64,000 bases of DNA from Rhizobium sp. WSM4643 (GTDB lineage: Bacteria; Pseudomonadota; Alphaproteobacteria; Rhizobiales; Rhizobiaceae). The stretch is from contig NZ_CP104041.1 in assembly GCF_025152745.1 (NCBI RefSeq), positions 434,001 to 498,000 on the forward strand, given 5' to 3'. How positions within the stretch are numbered: position 1 is the first letter of the stretch; every line of letters starts with the position of its first letter. A model generated the notes under the pieces. It was not told the DNA's origin. It saw only the letters and a program-made list of their open reading frames with translations, and did not search any database. This document shows positions 28,867 through 38,068 of this stretch, one piece after another. The position numbers and the translations under genes are program-made.

Positions 28867-29580
28867 TCAGGCGCGCGCGGCGGCCACGGCATCGGCAAGG
28901 CCGGCCATGGAGGTGAAATGGTAGTCGGGTTTGGTGAACTCGGCCGGTTCGATCGTGCCGCCGTAACCCTTCTCGGCATGTCGCCGCTCGATCCAGCAAT
29001 TGGTCAGCCCGAGTTTCCTGGAGATCCCGATATCGTGGTATTGGCTCTGGGCGACATGCAGGATGTCGTCTTTCGAATGTCCTTCCCAGGCGACATAGTC
29101 GACCACCTTCTCGAAGAAGGCGGGATCGGGTTTCTCGGTCCCCGTATCATCCGCTGTGAAGGCGGCATAAAAGGGATTTCCGAGTTCCTTCTCGAAGAAA
29201 TCGAATGCCCAGCGGCGGGCGTTGGTCATCGCAACGAGGCGGTAATCTTTTGAAAGTCTAGCCAGCGCCGCGGCGCTGTCGGCAAAACCCTTCCAGCTCT
29301 TTGCCGAATCCCGCAGCTGTTCGCCATATTTTTGCTCGGCGGGCAGGCGGAGCTTCGGCGCGATCGCGAGGTAGACGCGAACGAGGTCGTCGGGAAAGAG
29401 ATCGGCGTCTTCGGAGTAGCGGGCTGCGCGGTAAAGGCTAAGAGCCTGCTCGCCGTCGACTTCAGTCCCCGCCTCGGCCGCGATCTCGGTTAGGCAGGTC
29501 TTGAGGCCGCCTTCGAAGTCGATGAGCGTGCCGACGACGTCGAAGGTCATATATTTGAATTCCGAAAGGCTTTTGCTCAC
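28867..29580 (-). CDS. HAD hydrolase, 2-haloacid dehalogenase-like
   Basis: About 237 residues from GTG 29580 (GGGGA upstream). HAD motif I FDVVGTLID with nucleophile Asp14, motif II in LVAMTNARRW, a conserved lysine in EKPDPAFF and motif III in ILHVAQSQYHDIG. Resembles type II haloacid dehalogenase relatives, although its setting in an amine cluster suggests another phosphatase or dehalogenase substrate. Lies between the aminotransferase and the transporter genes. Confidence 0.85.
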   Translation of the reverse strand: MSKSLSEFKYMTFDVVGTLIDFEGGLKTCLTEIAAEAGTEVDGEQALSLYRAARYSEDADLFPDDLVRVYLAIAPKLRLPAEQKYGEQLRDSAKSWKGFADSAAALARLSKDYRLVAMTNARRWAFDFFEKELGNPFYAAFTADDTGTEKPDPAFFEKVVDYVAWEGHSKDDILHVAQSQYHDIGISRKLGLTNCWIERRHAEKGYGGTIEPAEFTKPDYHFTSMAGLADAVAAARA

Positions 29581-29802
29581 GTGAATTCCCCAGTGTTCGG
29601 CTCCGATGGGAGCGCGGCTTCTCGAAGAAGAAAATTCTGTTCCGCTGGCGGGGTCATTGTCCCGCTCTTGCATGAAAGGCCCGCATTTGCCGGGATCCGG
29701 GCCTTTCGTTGATTTCAGTGTGTCACCTGCACCGCGCCGAATTCTCCGAATAGGCGGCATGAGGCGGCACAAAATACCGAATCTGACGGTTTCGCGATAT
29801 TC

Positions 29803-31179
29803 TCAAGCCTGCAGCGCCCGACGCACATCGGGGTCCTCCAGGGTCTCGTCCAGCGTGATGCGGGTGCGCTCGACGATCGCGTCTATCTCCGTTTCGGTGC
29901 AGCAGAGCGGCGGAGCATAGCCAAGCACACCATTGCCGAAGGCGCGGATGACGAGGCCGTTCTCCCAGGCGCGATCGAAGATGCGGCGGGAGGGTTCGGC
30001 GGATGCCGGCAACGGCGTCTTGTTCACCTTGTCGACCACGAGTTCGACGGCGGCGAGCATGCCGCGGCCACGGACATCGCCGACGAGCGGATGATCTCTC
30101 AGCGACTCCAGGCCCCGCATGAGCCGTGCGCCGGCCCTGACGCCGTTTTCGAGAAGGCCGTTTTCATAAAGCTTCAGGACTTCGAGGCCGACCGCGGCGC
30201 TGACTGGATGGGCCGAATAGGTATAGCCATGGCCGACGGCGGCAGCACCCGCGCCCTCGGCGATCGTTTCATAAACATGATCGGCCATGAAGACGGCGCC
30301 CATTGGGACGTACCCGGAGGTGAGACCCTTGGCCGTCGTCATGAGGTCGGGCACGACCTCATCCTCGCTGCAGGCAAAAAGCGGGCCGGTGCGGCCAAAG
30401 CCGGTGATCACTTCGTCCGCCACGAAAAGGATGTCATACTCGCGGCAGAATTCGCGCATGGCTTTCATCCAGCCTTTCGGTGGCACCAGAACGCCGCCCG
30501 AGCCCTGGATCGGTTCGACGTAGAAAGCGGCAACGCGTTCCGGCCCGATCGCCTCGACCTTGCTTTTCAGCGCCGCAAGCGAGGCGTCGATGATCGCCTG
30601 CGGATTGTCCCCCACCGGGTTGCGATAAGCATAGTGAGACGGGATCTTATGCTGCCAGTCGAAGGGAAGACCGAAGCCGGCATGGAAGGCAGGCAGCGCG
30701 GTCAGGCCCGCGCCGACCGTCGATGAGCCATGATAGCCCTGTTCGACCGAGATGAACTGATCGCGCCGAGGCTGCCCACGGGCATGCCAGTAGTAGCGGA
30801 TGAAGCGGATCGTGCTGTCCACCGCATCGGAGCCGCCGAGGGTGAAATAGATATGGTTGAGATCGCCCGGCGCGCGGTCGGCGAGTTCGCCGGCAAGCCG
30901 GATCGCGGGCTCCGAGCCGAGGCCGAAATAGGCGGTAGCATAGGGAAGCTCGCGCATCTGCCGGGCCGCCGCCTCGACGATGCTTTCGTGGCCGTAACCG
31001 GCATTGACGCACCAGAGACCGGCGAAGCCGTCGATCAGTTGCTTGCCCGATGCGTCGGTGACCGTCGCGCCCTTGGCAGAGGCCAGCACACGCACGCCGA
31101 GCTTTTCATGGCCGCGATAGGAGGCGACCGGATGGATGAGGTGGGCGCGATCGAGTTCGATGAGGGAATTACTGTACAT
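29803..31179 (-). CDS. Class III (omega) aminotransferase, PLP-dependent
   Basis: About 458 residues; start at 31179 with GGAG upstream. Cofactor-binding Asp255 in ADEVITGFGRTG and Schiff-base Lys284 in TTAKGLTSGYVPMG are intact. Transfers an amino group from an amine or omega-amino acid, usually to pyruvate. Probably removes the terminal amine from the compound imported by the neighbouring ABC system. Confidence 0.92.
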   Translation of the reverse strand: MYSNSLIELDRAHLIHPVASYRGHEKLGVRVLASAKGATVTDASGKQLIDGFAGLWCVNAGYGHESIVEAAARQMRELPYATAYFGLGSEPAIRLAGELADRAPGDLNHIYFTLGGSDAVDSTIRFIRYYWHARGQPRRDQFISVEQGYHGSSTVGAGLTALPAFHAGFGLPFDWQHKIPSHYAYRNPVGDNPQAIIDASLAALKSKVEAIGPERVAAFYVEPIQGSGGVLVPPKGWMKAMREFCREYDILFVADEVITGFGRTGPLFACSEDEVVPDLMTTAKGLTSGYVPMGAVFMADHVYETIAEGAGAAAVGHGYTYSAHPVSAAVGLEVLKLYENGLLENGVRAGARLMRGLESLRDHPLVGDVRGRGMLAAVELVVDKVNKTPLPASAEPSRRIFDRAWENGLVIRAFGNGVLGYAPPLCCTETEIDAIVERTRITLDETLEDPDVRRALQA

Positions 31180-31192
31180 GGAAATCTCCGGA

Positions 31193-32029
31193 TCAGCCGA
31201 GTGCCTGGCTGGCGAGGGCAAAGGTGGTGGCGGTCGGATCGGCGGCGTCGCGAATCAACGGCTTTGTCATCGTGATTCCGCCGCCGACATGGGCGAGCCC
31301 CTGTTCGGCGAGCCATGGGGAAAGCCCGGTCTCATCAGTGGTGTCGACCCTGAGGAACCGTCCGGGCCGCCTGGCGATGAAATGTTCGATGAGTTTCCTC
31401 GCCTGCCCGAGCTCGGCAGCCACCACGGGGCCGATCACTTCGCCGCGGCCGAAAGGACGCAGGCAAGCGAACCCGGAAATGCGGCCGTCACGGCGAATGA
31501 CGGCGAATTCGCCGATCTTGGTGAAATAAGAGAGCAGCCCTTCGCGGTCGGCGCCGAAGGCAAGGCGGTCGAGTGCCGCGATAGCAGGAAGGTCGGCGTC
31601 GGTGGCGGCTTGCGTTTCCGCCGGCGCGGCGATGTCTCCGGCAAGGCCCTGGTGCTGCAGCACCGTTCCCGTCTCGTGGAAGCCAAGCTTTTGGTAGAGC
31701 GGCAGCCCTGCCGTCGTGGCCACCAGCCTCAACGGCCGGTCTCCCGCGGCCAGCAATGCGGCGTCCATGAGTTTCCGGCCGAGACCCCTGCCGCGCATCG
31801 TCTCGTCGACGATGACCATATTGATCGTCGCACAATCGCACTTGTAAGGCGTGACGAGGACGGTGCCGACGACCCTGCCATCCTCGACCGCAACCATCCC
31901 GTCGCTCAAGGCGAGCGCCAGCTGCCAGTCTTCCGTCCGATGCGGCCAGCCCGCCTGTCTTGAGAGCGCAACGGCGGCTTCCAGATGATCGGGGCCGAAC
32001 GGGACGATTTCGATCTGACTTGCTTGCAT
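31193..32029 (-). CDS. GNAT N-acetyltransferase, two-domain type
   Basis: About 278 residues; the start at 32029 has AAGGA upstream, with an alternative at 32044. The N-terminal GNAT domain has the acetyl-CoA loop MRGRGLGRKLMDAA, and the C-terminal half carries FGRGEVIGPVVA, typical of the second acetyltransferase-like domain in YitH-type proteins. 13 bases upstream of the aminotransferase gene. A second protein of the same architecture is encoded at 50386-51276. Confidence 0.85.
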   Translation of the reverse strand: MQASQIEIVPFGPDHLEAAVALSRQAGWPHRTEDWQLALALSDGMVAVEDGRVVGTVLVTPYKCDCATINMVIVDETMRGRGLGRKLMDAALLAAGDRPLRLVATTAGLPLYQKLGFHETGTVLQHQGLAGDIAAPAETQAATDADLPAIAALDRLAFGADREGLLSYFTKIGEFAVIRRDGRISGFACLRPFGRGEVIGPVVAAELGQARKLIEHFIARRPGRFLRVDTTDETGLSPWLAEQGLAHVGGGITMTKPLIRDAADPTATTFALASQALG

Positions 32030-32114
32030 GGGGGCGTCCTTCATGTCGTGCCCGCCAGTCTGCCGGAGCGCCGGCGGGCAGATCGTCTGAAGGCCATGGT
32101 TGAAGCAGTATCTT

Positions 32115-32556
32115 ATGGCGCTGCTGTCATGGGCCGCCGCATCTTATGCTGGAACCGATCGATATTCATCGGATCCCGGGTCTGTCAGCGCATCATTGCC
32201 AGCGCTGCGGTAAAGAAATCCTCGCCTCCGAAGTTGCCTGATTTCAACGCCAGAAGCATATCGCCCTGCGCATTGCCAACCGTGCGCAGCACCGGTACGC
32301 CGGGCGCAATCTCCGGGCCGATCAGAAATGCCGGAATGGCGCTGCTGTCATGGGCCGCCGCATCTTATGCTAGAACCGATCGATATTCATCGGATCCAGA
32401 CCCTGTCAGTGCATCATTGCCAGCGCTGCGGTAAAGAAATCCTCGCCTCCGAAGTTTCCTGATTTCAACGCCAGAAGCATATCGCCCTGCGCATTGCCGA
32501 TCGTGCGCAGCACCGGCACGCCGGGCGCAATCTCCGGGCCGATCAGAAATGCCGGA
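32115..32556. repeat. 221-base tandem duplication of otnK 3' end
   Basis: 32115-32335 and 32336-32556 are head-to-tail copies differing at 10 positions by my count. The right copy contains the real end of otnK (stop at 32406-32408) and about 70 bases beyond it; the left copy is a spare downstream duplicate with no function I can see. Confidence 0.9.
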
Positions 32557-33686
32557 ATGGCGAGCCTGTCGACCGCCGCTCCTGAGGTTTCGCCGCCTGC
32601 GACCACAAGGCGGCGCACGCCTCTTTCCACCAGTTCGGCTGTGATGATCGACGTTGCGGTCTCGATCGCGTGGCCGGAGGCCTCTCGTCCATAAAGCAAT
32701 TGCAGCCGGGACACGGTTTCAGGCGCAGCACTCGCGGCGACGACGACGGGGCCGGCGGAGATGCGGTCTCCAGCCCAGGAAATCGCCGCGGCGATCTCAT
32801 CGGCACCGGCAAGCAGCCGCTCCGGGTCGAGCCGCAAAACGGGCATCGACCGTTCGGCGATGTCGAGCTGGTGTAGCGTCGCCTTGGAGCAACTGCCGGC
32901 AACGATCGCGGAAAGTCCGCCCACGGGACGAATGGCGTCAGCCGTCGTCGCACCGCCGGAGGATATCCGACCGGAGCGGACGAGCGCGCGGGCCAGGCCG
33001 AGTCCGAGGCCGGACGCACCGGTGGAGACCGGCGTTTCCAACGCGACCTCGCCGAGCGTTTCAAGGTCGCGTTCGAAAATTGCATCGGCAATGACAGCAG
33101 TGACGCCTGCCGCGCGGAGCGCGTCAAGCCTCGCCTTGACGGCGCCGGGTCCGGCCGTGATGGTGGTGAGATCGATCAATCCGACGGCATTGCGCGATTG
33201 GCGGGTGAGAACCCGAACGAGATTGGCGTCATGCATCGGATTGAGGGGGTGGTCCTTGAGCGGGCTTTCATTCAACGGCTGCCCGCCGACGAAGAGATGG
33301 CCAAGATAGACGGTGCGTCCCGTTTCCGGAAAGGCGGGCGTCACCAGCACGACACCGCCGCCAGCAGCATCGCTCAATGCTTCAGTGACCGGACCGATAT
33401 TGCCGGCGTCGGTGGAATCGAAGGTCGAGCAGATCTTGTAGAGCACATGGCCGGCGTCCCGCTGGCGCAGCCATCGCTCGGCGCTCATCGCCGCCGTCAC
33501 GGCGTCCGAGGCCGGGACGGAGCGGATCTTCAGCGAAACGACCACGGCGTCGACATCCGGTAGTGCCAGCGACGGATCGGGGATGCCGACCGTCTGCACC
33601 GTGCGCAGGCCGTTCTTCGTCAGCGTGTTGGCGAGGTCGGAGGCGCCCGTATAGTCGTCAGCGATTGATCCGAGCAAAATAGCCAT
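32406..33686 (-). CDS. otnK: 3-oxo-tetronate kinase (four-carbon acid sugar kinase)
   Basis: 426 residues, DUF1537 kinase family. N-terminal sugar-acid-binding domain with ADDYTGASDLAN (residues 9-20) and a C-terminal nucleotide-binding domain with VAGGETSGAAVDRL. Phosphorylates 3-oxo-tetronate at C4. Three bases after otnI in a leftward operon. Its last 45 or so codons lie in the tandem duplication, but the frame is intact. Confidence 0.93.
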   Translation of the reverse strand: MAILLGSIADDYTGASDLANTLTKNGLRTVQTVGIPDPSLALPDVDAVVVSLKIRSVPASDAVTAAMSAERWLRQRDAGHVLYKICSTFDSTDAGNIGPVTEALSDAAGGGVVLVTPAFPETGRTVYLGHLFVGGQPLNESPLKDHPLNPMHDANLVRVLTRQSRNAVGLIDLTTITAGPGAVKARLDALRAAGVTAVIADAIFERDLETLGEVALETPVSTGASGLGLGLARALVRSGRISSGGATTADAIRPVGGLSAIVAGSCSKATLHQLDIAERSMPVLRLDPERLLAGADEIAAAISWAGDRISAGPVVVAASAAPETVSRLQLLYGREASGHAIETATSIITAELVERGVRRLVVAGGETSGAAVDRLAIPAFLIGPEIAPGVPVLRTIGNAQGDMLLALKSGNFGGEDFFTAALAMMH

Positions 33687-33689
33687 CGT

Positions 33690-34466
33690 CTAGCTCCGTG
33701 CAAAAGGCTTGAACCAGCCAAGACCGTCCAGTGTGTGGCCGCGTGGGATGTATTCGCAGCCGATGAAACCGTCATACCCAAGGCGGTCGATTTCGCCGAA
33801 CAGATAGGCATAGTTCAACTCCTCCCCATCCGGTTCGTTGCGTGACGGCACGCTGGCGATCTGGATATGGCCGGTGATCGACAGCAGACGTCGCAACGCC
33901 ATAGTGACGTCGCCGTGGATGATCTGGCGGTGATAGATGTCGAACTGCAGCCTCAGGTTCGGCAGGCCGCATTCGGCAATCAGCCGCTCGGCGGCGGCGA
34001 AGTCGTTGAGGAAATATCCAGGCATGTTTCGGCCGTTGATCGGCTCGAGCAGGAGATCGATGCCCTTTTCCGCAAGCCGCCCGGCGGCATAGGTGACGGA
34101 GCGCCAGTAACAGGAGGAGGCGTCTTCGTCATGACGGTCGGCGATCCCTGCCATCAGGTGCAGCCGTCTGACCCCCGTCGCCGCCGCATAGTCCAGTGCC
34201 CGTTCGACATCGGCTTTCAGCGCATCGAACCGTCCGGGAAGGGCAGCAATGCCGCGCTCGCCTGCTGCCCAGTCGCCCGGCGGCAGGTTGAACAGGGCCT
34301 GCTGCAGATTGTTGCGGGCAAGCCGTTCGGCGATTGCCTCCGGCGTGGCTTCATAGGGAAACAGATATTCGACCGCAGCAAAGCCGGCCTCGGCTGCGGC
34401 GTCGAAGCGGTCGAGGAACGCCCATTCGTTGAACATCATCGTCAGGTTGGCGGCGAAAACTGGCAT
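33690..34466 (-). CDS. otnI: 2-oxo-tetronate isomerase (Hyi family)
   Basis: 258 residues, xylose-isomerase-like TIM barrel of the hydroxypyruvate isomerase type. Metal ligand motifs LLLEPINGRNMPGYFL and LQFDIYHRQI, and the C-terminal FIGCEYIPRGHT, match the family. Converts 2-oxo-tetronate to 3-oxo-tetronate for the kinase. Between ltnD and otnK. Confidence 0.93.
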   Translation of the reverse strand: MPVFAANLTMMFNEWAFLDRFDAAAEAGFAAVEYLFPYEATPEAIAERLARNNLQQALFNLPPGDWAAGERGIAALPGRFDALKADVERALDYAAATGVRRLHLMAGIADRHDEDASSCYWRSVTYAAGRLAEKGIDLLLEPINGRNMPGYFLNDFAAAERLIAECGLPNLRLQFDIYHRQIIHGDVTMALRRLLSITGHIQIASVPSRNEPDGEELNYAYLFGEIDRLGYDGFIGCEYIPRGHTLDGLGWFKPFARS

Positions 34467-34480
34467 GTCTAGCGTTCCTT

Positions 34481-35425
34481 TTACAGGCTCTGCGGCTCTT
34501 TGGTCGAGCTGGGCAATTCAGCGCCGGAAAGCCTGGCGTAAAGCCGCGCGAGCGAGGAATCGTCGTCACGGCCCATGCCGGCCCCGGAGGCGGCCAGATA
34601 CATTTGCAGGGCCGCTGCTGCGAGCGGTACCGGATAGCGCTCGGAGCGGGCCATGTCCTGGACGATACCGAGATCCTTGACGAAAATCTCGATGCTGCTG
34701 AGCGGAGTATAGTCTCCGGCCAGCACATGCGGCACGCGGTTTTCGAACATCCAGGAATTGCCGGCCGAAGCCGTGATCACCTCATAGACCTTGTCGAGGT
34801 CTAGGCCCTGCTTGGCGGCAAAGGTTATGGCCTCACAGGCGGCTGCGATGTGCACGCCGGCGAGAAGCTGGTTGATCATCTTGAAGGCAGCACCTTTTCC
34901 GGCCTCGTCGCCGAGCTCATAGACCTTGGCGGCCATGGCGTCGAGACCCGGGCGCGCCGTATCGAAGGCCTGTCTGGAGCCGGATGCCATGATCGTCAGT
35001 TCGCCACGCGCCGCCTTGGCCGCGCCGCCCGAAATCGGCGCGTCGAGATAATGCAGGCCGAGAGCTTCCACCCGCTGTGCCAGATCGCGCGCGACGGCTG
35101 GATCCATAGTTGCCGACGAGATGAAGACGGCGCCGGGCTTCATCGCATGCGCGACGCCTTGAGGTCCGAACAGCACGGCCTCGGTCTGCGCGCCGTTGAC
35201 GACCACGGAGACGACAATGTCGGCGTCCTTTGCCGCATCAGCGGGGGTAGCTGCGCCACGTCCACCCTCGTCGACGAAGCGGTCCACTGCCGCCGGCGTG
35301 ACATCATATCCAACGACGTCGAGACCTGCGCGCTTCATCGACAGGGCCATTCCAAGCCCCATGGAACCAAGACCGATGACGGCCGCGACAACGGCCGAGC
35401 CCGAGTTTTCAGCAAGCGGTGACAT
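34481..35425 (-). CDS. ltnD: L-threonate dehydrogenase-type oxidoreductase
   Basis: 314 residues, beta-hydroxyacid dehydrogenase family. Rossmann motif VIGLGSMGLGMALSMKRAG, substrate loop DAPISGGAAKAARGELTIMASG and catalytic lysine in GKGAAFKMINQLL. Oxidises a four-carbon aldonate at C2 with NAD. L-threonate is the best guess because the otnI/otnK/otnC set is present, but D-erythronate is not excluded. Confidence 0.88.
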   Translation of the reverse strand: MSPLAENSGSAVVAAVIGLGSMGLGMALSMKRAGLDVVGYDVTPAAVDRFVDEGGRGAATPADAAKDADIVVSVVVNGAQTEAVLFGPQGVAHAMKPGAVFISSATMDPAVARDLAQRVEALGLHYLDAPISGGAAKAARGELTIMASGSRQAFDTARPGLDAMAAKVYELGDEAGKGAAFKMINQLLAGVHIAAACEAITFAAKQGLDLDKVYEVITASAGNSWMFENRVPHVLAGDYTPLSSIEIFVKDLGIVQDMARSERYPVPLAAAALQMYLAASGAGMGRDDDSSLARLYARLSGAELPSSTKEPQSL

Positions 35426-35493
35426 GAGGAGCTTCTCCGGTATCTTGAGAAAGGTCTGCGCCCCTCCGGGTGCTATCCCGGAAGGGCTGTTGT

Positions 35494-36812
35494 TCAGCGA
35501 TTGACGGTTTTCGCGGGAACCGTCAACACGGCCAGCGAACCAATGACCAAGGCAGCCGCCAGCAGATACAGGCCGGCGCTGTTGGTGCCGGTGAAGTCTT
35601 TGAGATAGCCTACCAGAAACGGCCCGAGAAACCCGGCGAGATTGCCGACCGAATTGATCCAGGCAATGCCGGCCGCAGCGCCCGTGCCAGCGAGAAATGC
35701 CGTCGGAAGCGACCAGAACAGCGGCGCGCAACTGATGGCGCCGGCAGCAGCCAGCGAGAGGCAGACAATCGAGACCGCCGTGCTCGTCGCCATCGTCGCC
35801 GCGACAAAGCCACCGGCGGCGATGAGTGCCGGGACCACGAGGTGCCAGCGGCGTTCGCGCAGCCTGTCGGCGGAACGTCCAAGCGCCAGCATCACGACGA
35901 ATGTGCAGATATAAGGGATCGCCGAAATCAGGCCGATATTGAGGTTTCCGTTGACGCCCGAGGCCTTGACGATGGTGGGCATCCAGAAATTCAGGCCATA
36001 CTGCCCGAGCACGAAGCAGAAATAGATCAGGCACATCAGCCAGACGCGACGGTCGGTCAGCGTTGCGCCGATACTGTGCGGGCTTGCCGTCTTGGCCCGG
36101 TTCTCCGCCTCGATATTGGCCGTCAGCACGCCTTTTTCCTCATCGTTCAGCCATTTCGCGCCCTGGATCGTATCATCAAGGTAGAAGAACGTCGCAACGC
36201 CGAAAAGAATGGCTGAAATGGCTTCGATCAGGAACATCCACTGCCAGCCGGAAAGGCCGTGCGTCCCGTGGAAACTGTCCATCAGGAGGCCCGAAAGCGG
36301 ATTGCCGAAAATGGCGGATATCGGGATCGCGGACATGAAGGTGGTGATGATCCTGGCGCGGCGATGGGCCGGATACCAGGCGGTCAGATAAAGAATGATG
36401 CCTGGGAAAAATCCGGCTTCGGCAACGCCCAGCAGGAAACGCAGGGCATAGAAGACGGTTTCCGAGGAGGTTAACGTGAAAGCGGCGGAAATGATGCCCC
36501 AGGTGAGCATGATACGGGCGATCCACACCCGTGCGCCAACCTTGTTCATGATGATGTTGCTCGGCACTTCAAACAGAAAATAGCCGATGAAGAAAATGCC
36601 GGCGCCGATGCTATAAGCGGCTTCCGAAAGTCCGAGCTCGCTCGACATCTGCAGCTTGGCAAAGCCGACATTGACGCGGTCGAGATAGGCGACCACGTAG
36701 CACAGCATCAAAAAAATGGTACGATGCGCAAGAATACCTTGCCATAGGCACGGTCTTCTAGCGTCTGGGCGGGATGTGCGCCAACGGCTGGCGCCTGCGT
36801 CTGCAGCGTCAT
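35494..36812 (-). pseudogene. MFS sugar-acid importer with 5' frameshift
   Basis: Tartrate/4-hydroxyphenylacetate-type (anion:cation symporter) MFS transporter of about 439 codons, 12 spans. The natural start is ATG 36812, with GGAGGAG 7 bases upstream and a family-like N-terminus (TLEDRAYGKVFLRIVPFF). That frame ends at a run of seven T on the coding strand (36716-36710); the rest, LCYVVAYLDRVNVGFAKLQM and on, continues in another frame. Either a real frameshift, slippage during expression or a sequencing error. First gene of the threonate operon, facing three LacI operators. Confidence 0.8.
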
Positions 36813-36878
36813 GATTTTTCTCCTCCGATTGTTGCCGCGGTCTCCTGTCGATCCTCCCGCGGCACGCCGAACCATTTG

Positions 36879-36948
36879 TTGGCAGCGCTGCCATTTTAAT
36901 TAAACCATTTTGGCAGCGCTGCCAATGGTAAATTGGTAGCGCTGCCAA
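36879..36948. promoter_or_regulatory. Three LacI-type palindromic operators
   Basis: Near-identical 16-base sites: 36879-36894 (TTGGCAGCGCTGCCAT), 36910-36925 (TTGGCAGCGCTGCCAA, a perfect palindrome) and 36933-36948 (TTGGTAGCGCTGCCAA). Centres are 31 and 23 bases apart. All lie in the divergent space between the MFS gene and the LacI regulator, each with the central CG of LacI-family operators. Confidence 0.88.
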
Positions 36949-37053
36949 AAAAACCTTGCTTCTTGGCGGGAGCGGTGAAAAATGGGTGCAGAGCGGTGGT
37001 CATCGGGCGGGCAGGCCGGGTAACCACCTCAACAGTCGGGTTCAAACGTAACG

Positions 37054-38052
37054 ATGGAATTCAAACATCAGGCGACGGTGACGCTTGCCGAGGTCGCGGA
37101 AGCGGCCGGTGTCGGCGAGAGCACGGTGTCGCGCGTGTTGCGCAACCACGGTTCGTTTTCCGGCAAGACGCGCGAGCGGGTAATGGCCGCCGTCGAGCGG
37201 CTGGGCTATGTGCCGAACCGGATCGCGGGAACGCTCGCCTCCACCGGTTCGCGTCTTGTCGCCTTCGTCATTCCCTCGCTGTCCAACATCGTCTTTCCCG
37301 ATGTGCTGCGCGGTGCCAGCGCCGTTCTGGAGGAAAACCGGTATCAGGCAGTTTTCTCGGTGACCGATTATGATCCGGGCAAGGAGGAAGCGCTCGCCGC
37401 CGCGATGCTCGCCTGGCGGCCGGCGGCGGTCATGCTGGCGGGATGCGAGCATACCGAGGGCACGGTGAAGATGCTGCGCGCCAGCGGGTGCCGGGTCGTC
37501 GAACTGCTCGATCTCGACGGCGATGCTCTCGATATCGCCGTCGGCTTCTCGAACCGCGCGGCCGGGCGGGAGAGCGCTGCCTTCCTGCTCAAGCGGGGCT
37601 ATCGCCGGATCGGCTATGTCGGTCACGACCTGAACCGCGATACCCGCGCTGGCAAGCGGTTTTCCAGCTTCTGCGAAACGCTCGATGCGCATGACGCCCC
37701 GCTCGTCGCTCGCGAAATTCTCCCAGGCGCTTCGTCCGTGGAAAACGGCAGGTTGGGGCTGGAGCGGCTGCTTGCCCGGACGACCGATCTCGATGCGGTT
37801 TATTTCTCCAACGACGACATGGCGCTGGGCGGCTATTTTCATTGTCTGGCCGAGGGGATCGCGATCCCCTCGAAGCTCGCCATTTTCGGCTATAACGGCC
37901 TCGATATCGGCCGGGCAACCCCACAGCCGTTGTCGACCATCCGAACGCCGCGCGTGGCGACCGGGGAGATAGCCGCGCAACTGGTCGTCGCTAATGCGCC
38001 GCCGCAGTCCGTCGATCTCGGCTTTGAACTGATCGAAGGGGCAACCGCGTAA
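37054..38052 (+). CDS. LacI-family transcriptional regulator
   Basis: 332 residues. Helix-turn-helix VTLAEVAEAAGVGESTVSRVL at residues 9-29, then the ligand domain (LVAFVIPSLSNIVFPDVLRG, AVYFSNDDMALGGYF, LAIFGYNGLD). GntR/GguR-like gluconate-type subgroup by general look. Divergent from the threonate operon and upstream of otnC, so it should repress both when the inducer is absent. Weak ribosome site. Confidence 0.92.
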   Translation: MEFKHQATVTLAEVAEAAGVGESTVSRVLRNHGSFSGKTRERVMAAVERLGYVPNRIAGTLASTGSRLVAFVIPSLSNIVFPDVLRGASAVLEENRYQAVFSVTDYDPGKEEALAAAMLAWRPAAVMLAGCEHTEGTVKMLRASGCRVVELLDLDGDALDIAVGFSNRAAGRESAAFLLKRGYRRIGYVGHDLNRDTRAGKRFSSFCETLDAHDAPLVAREILPGASSVENGRLGLERLLARTTDLDAVYFSNDDMALGGYFHCLAEGIAIPSKLAIFGYNGLDIGRATPQPLSTIRTPRVATGEIAAQLVVANAPPQSVDLGFELIEGATA

Positions 38053-38068
38053 TATTGGAGGAACTGTC

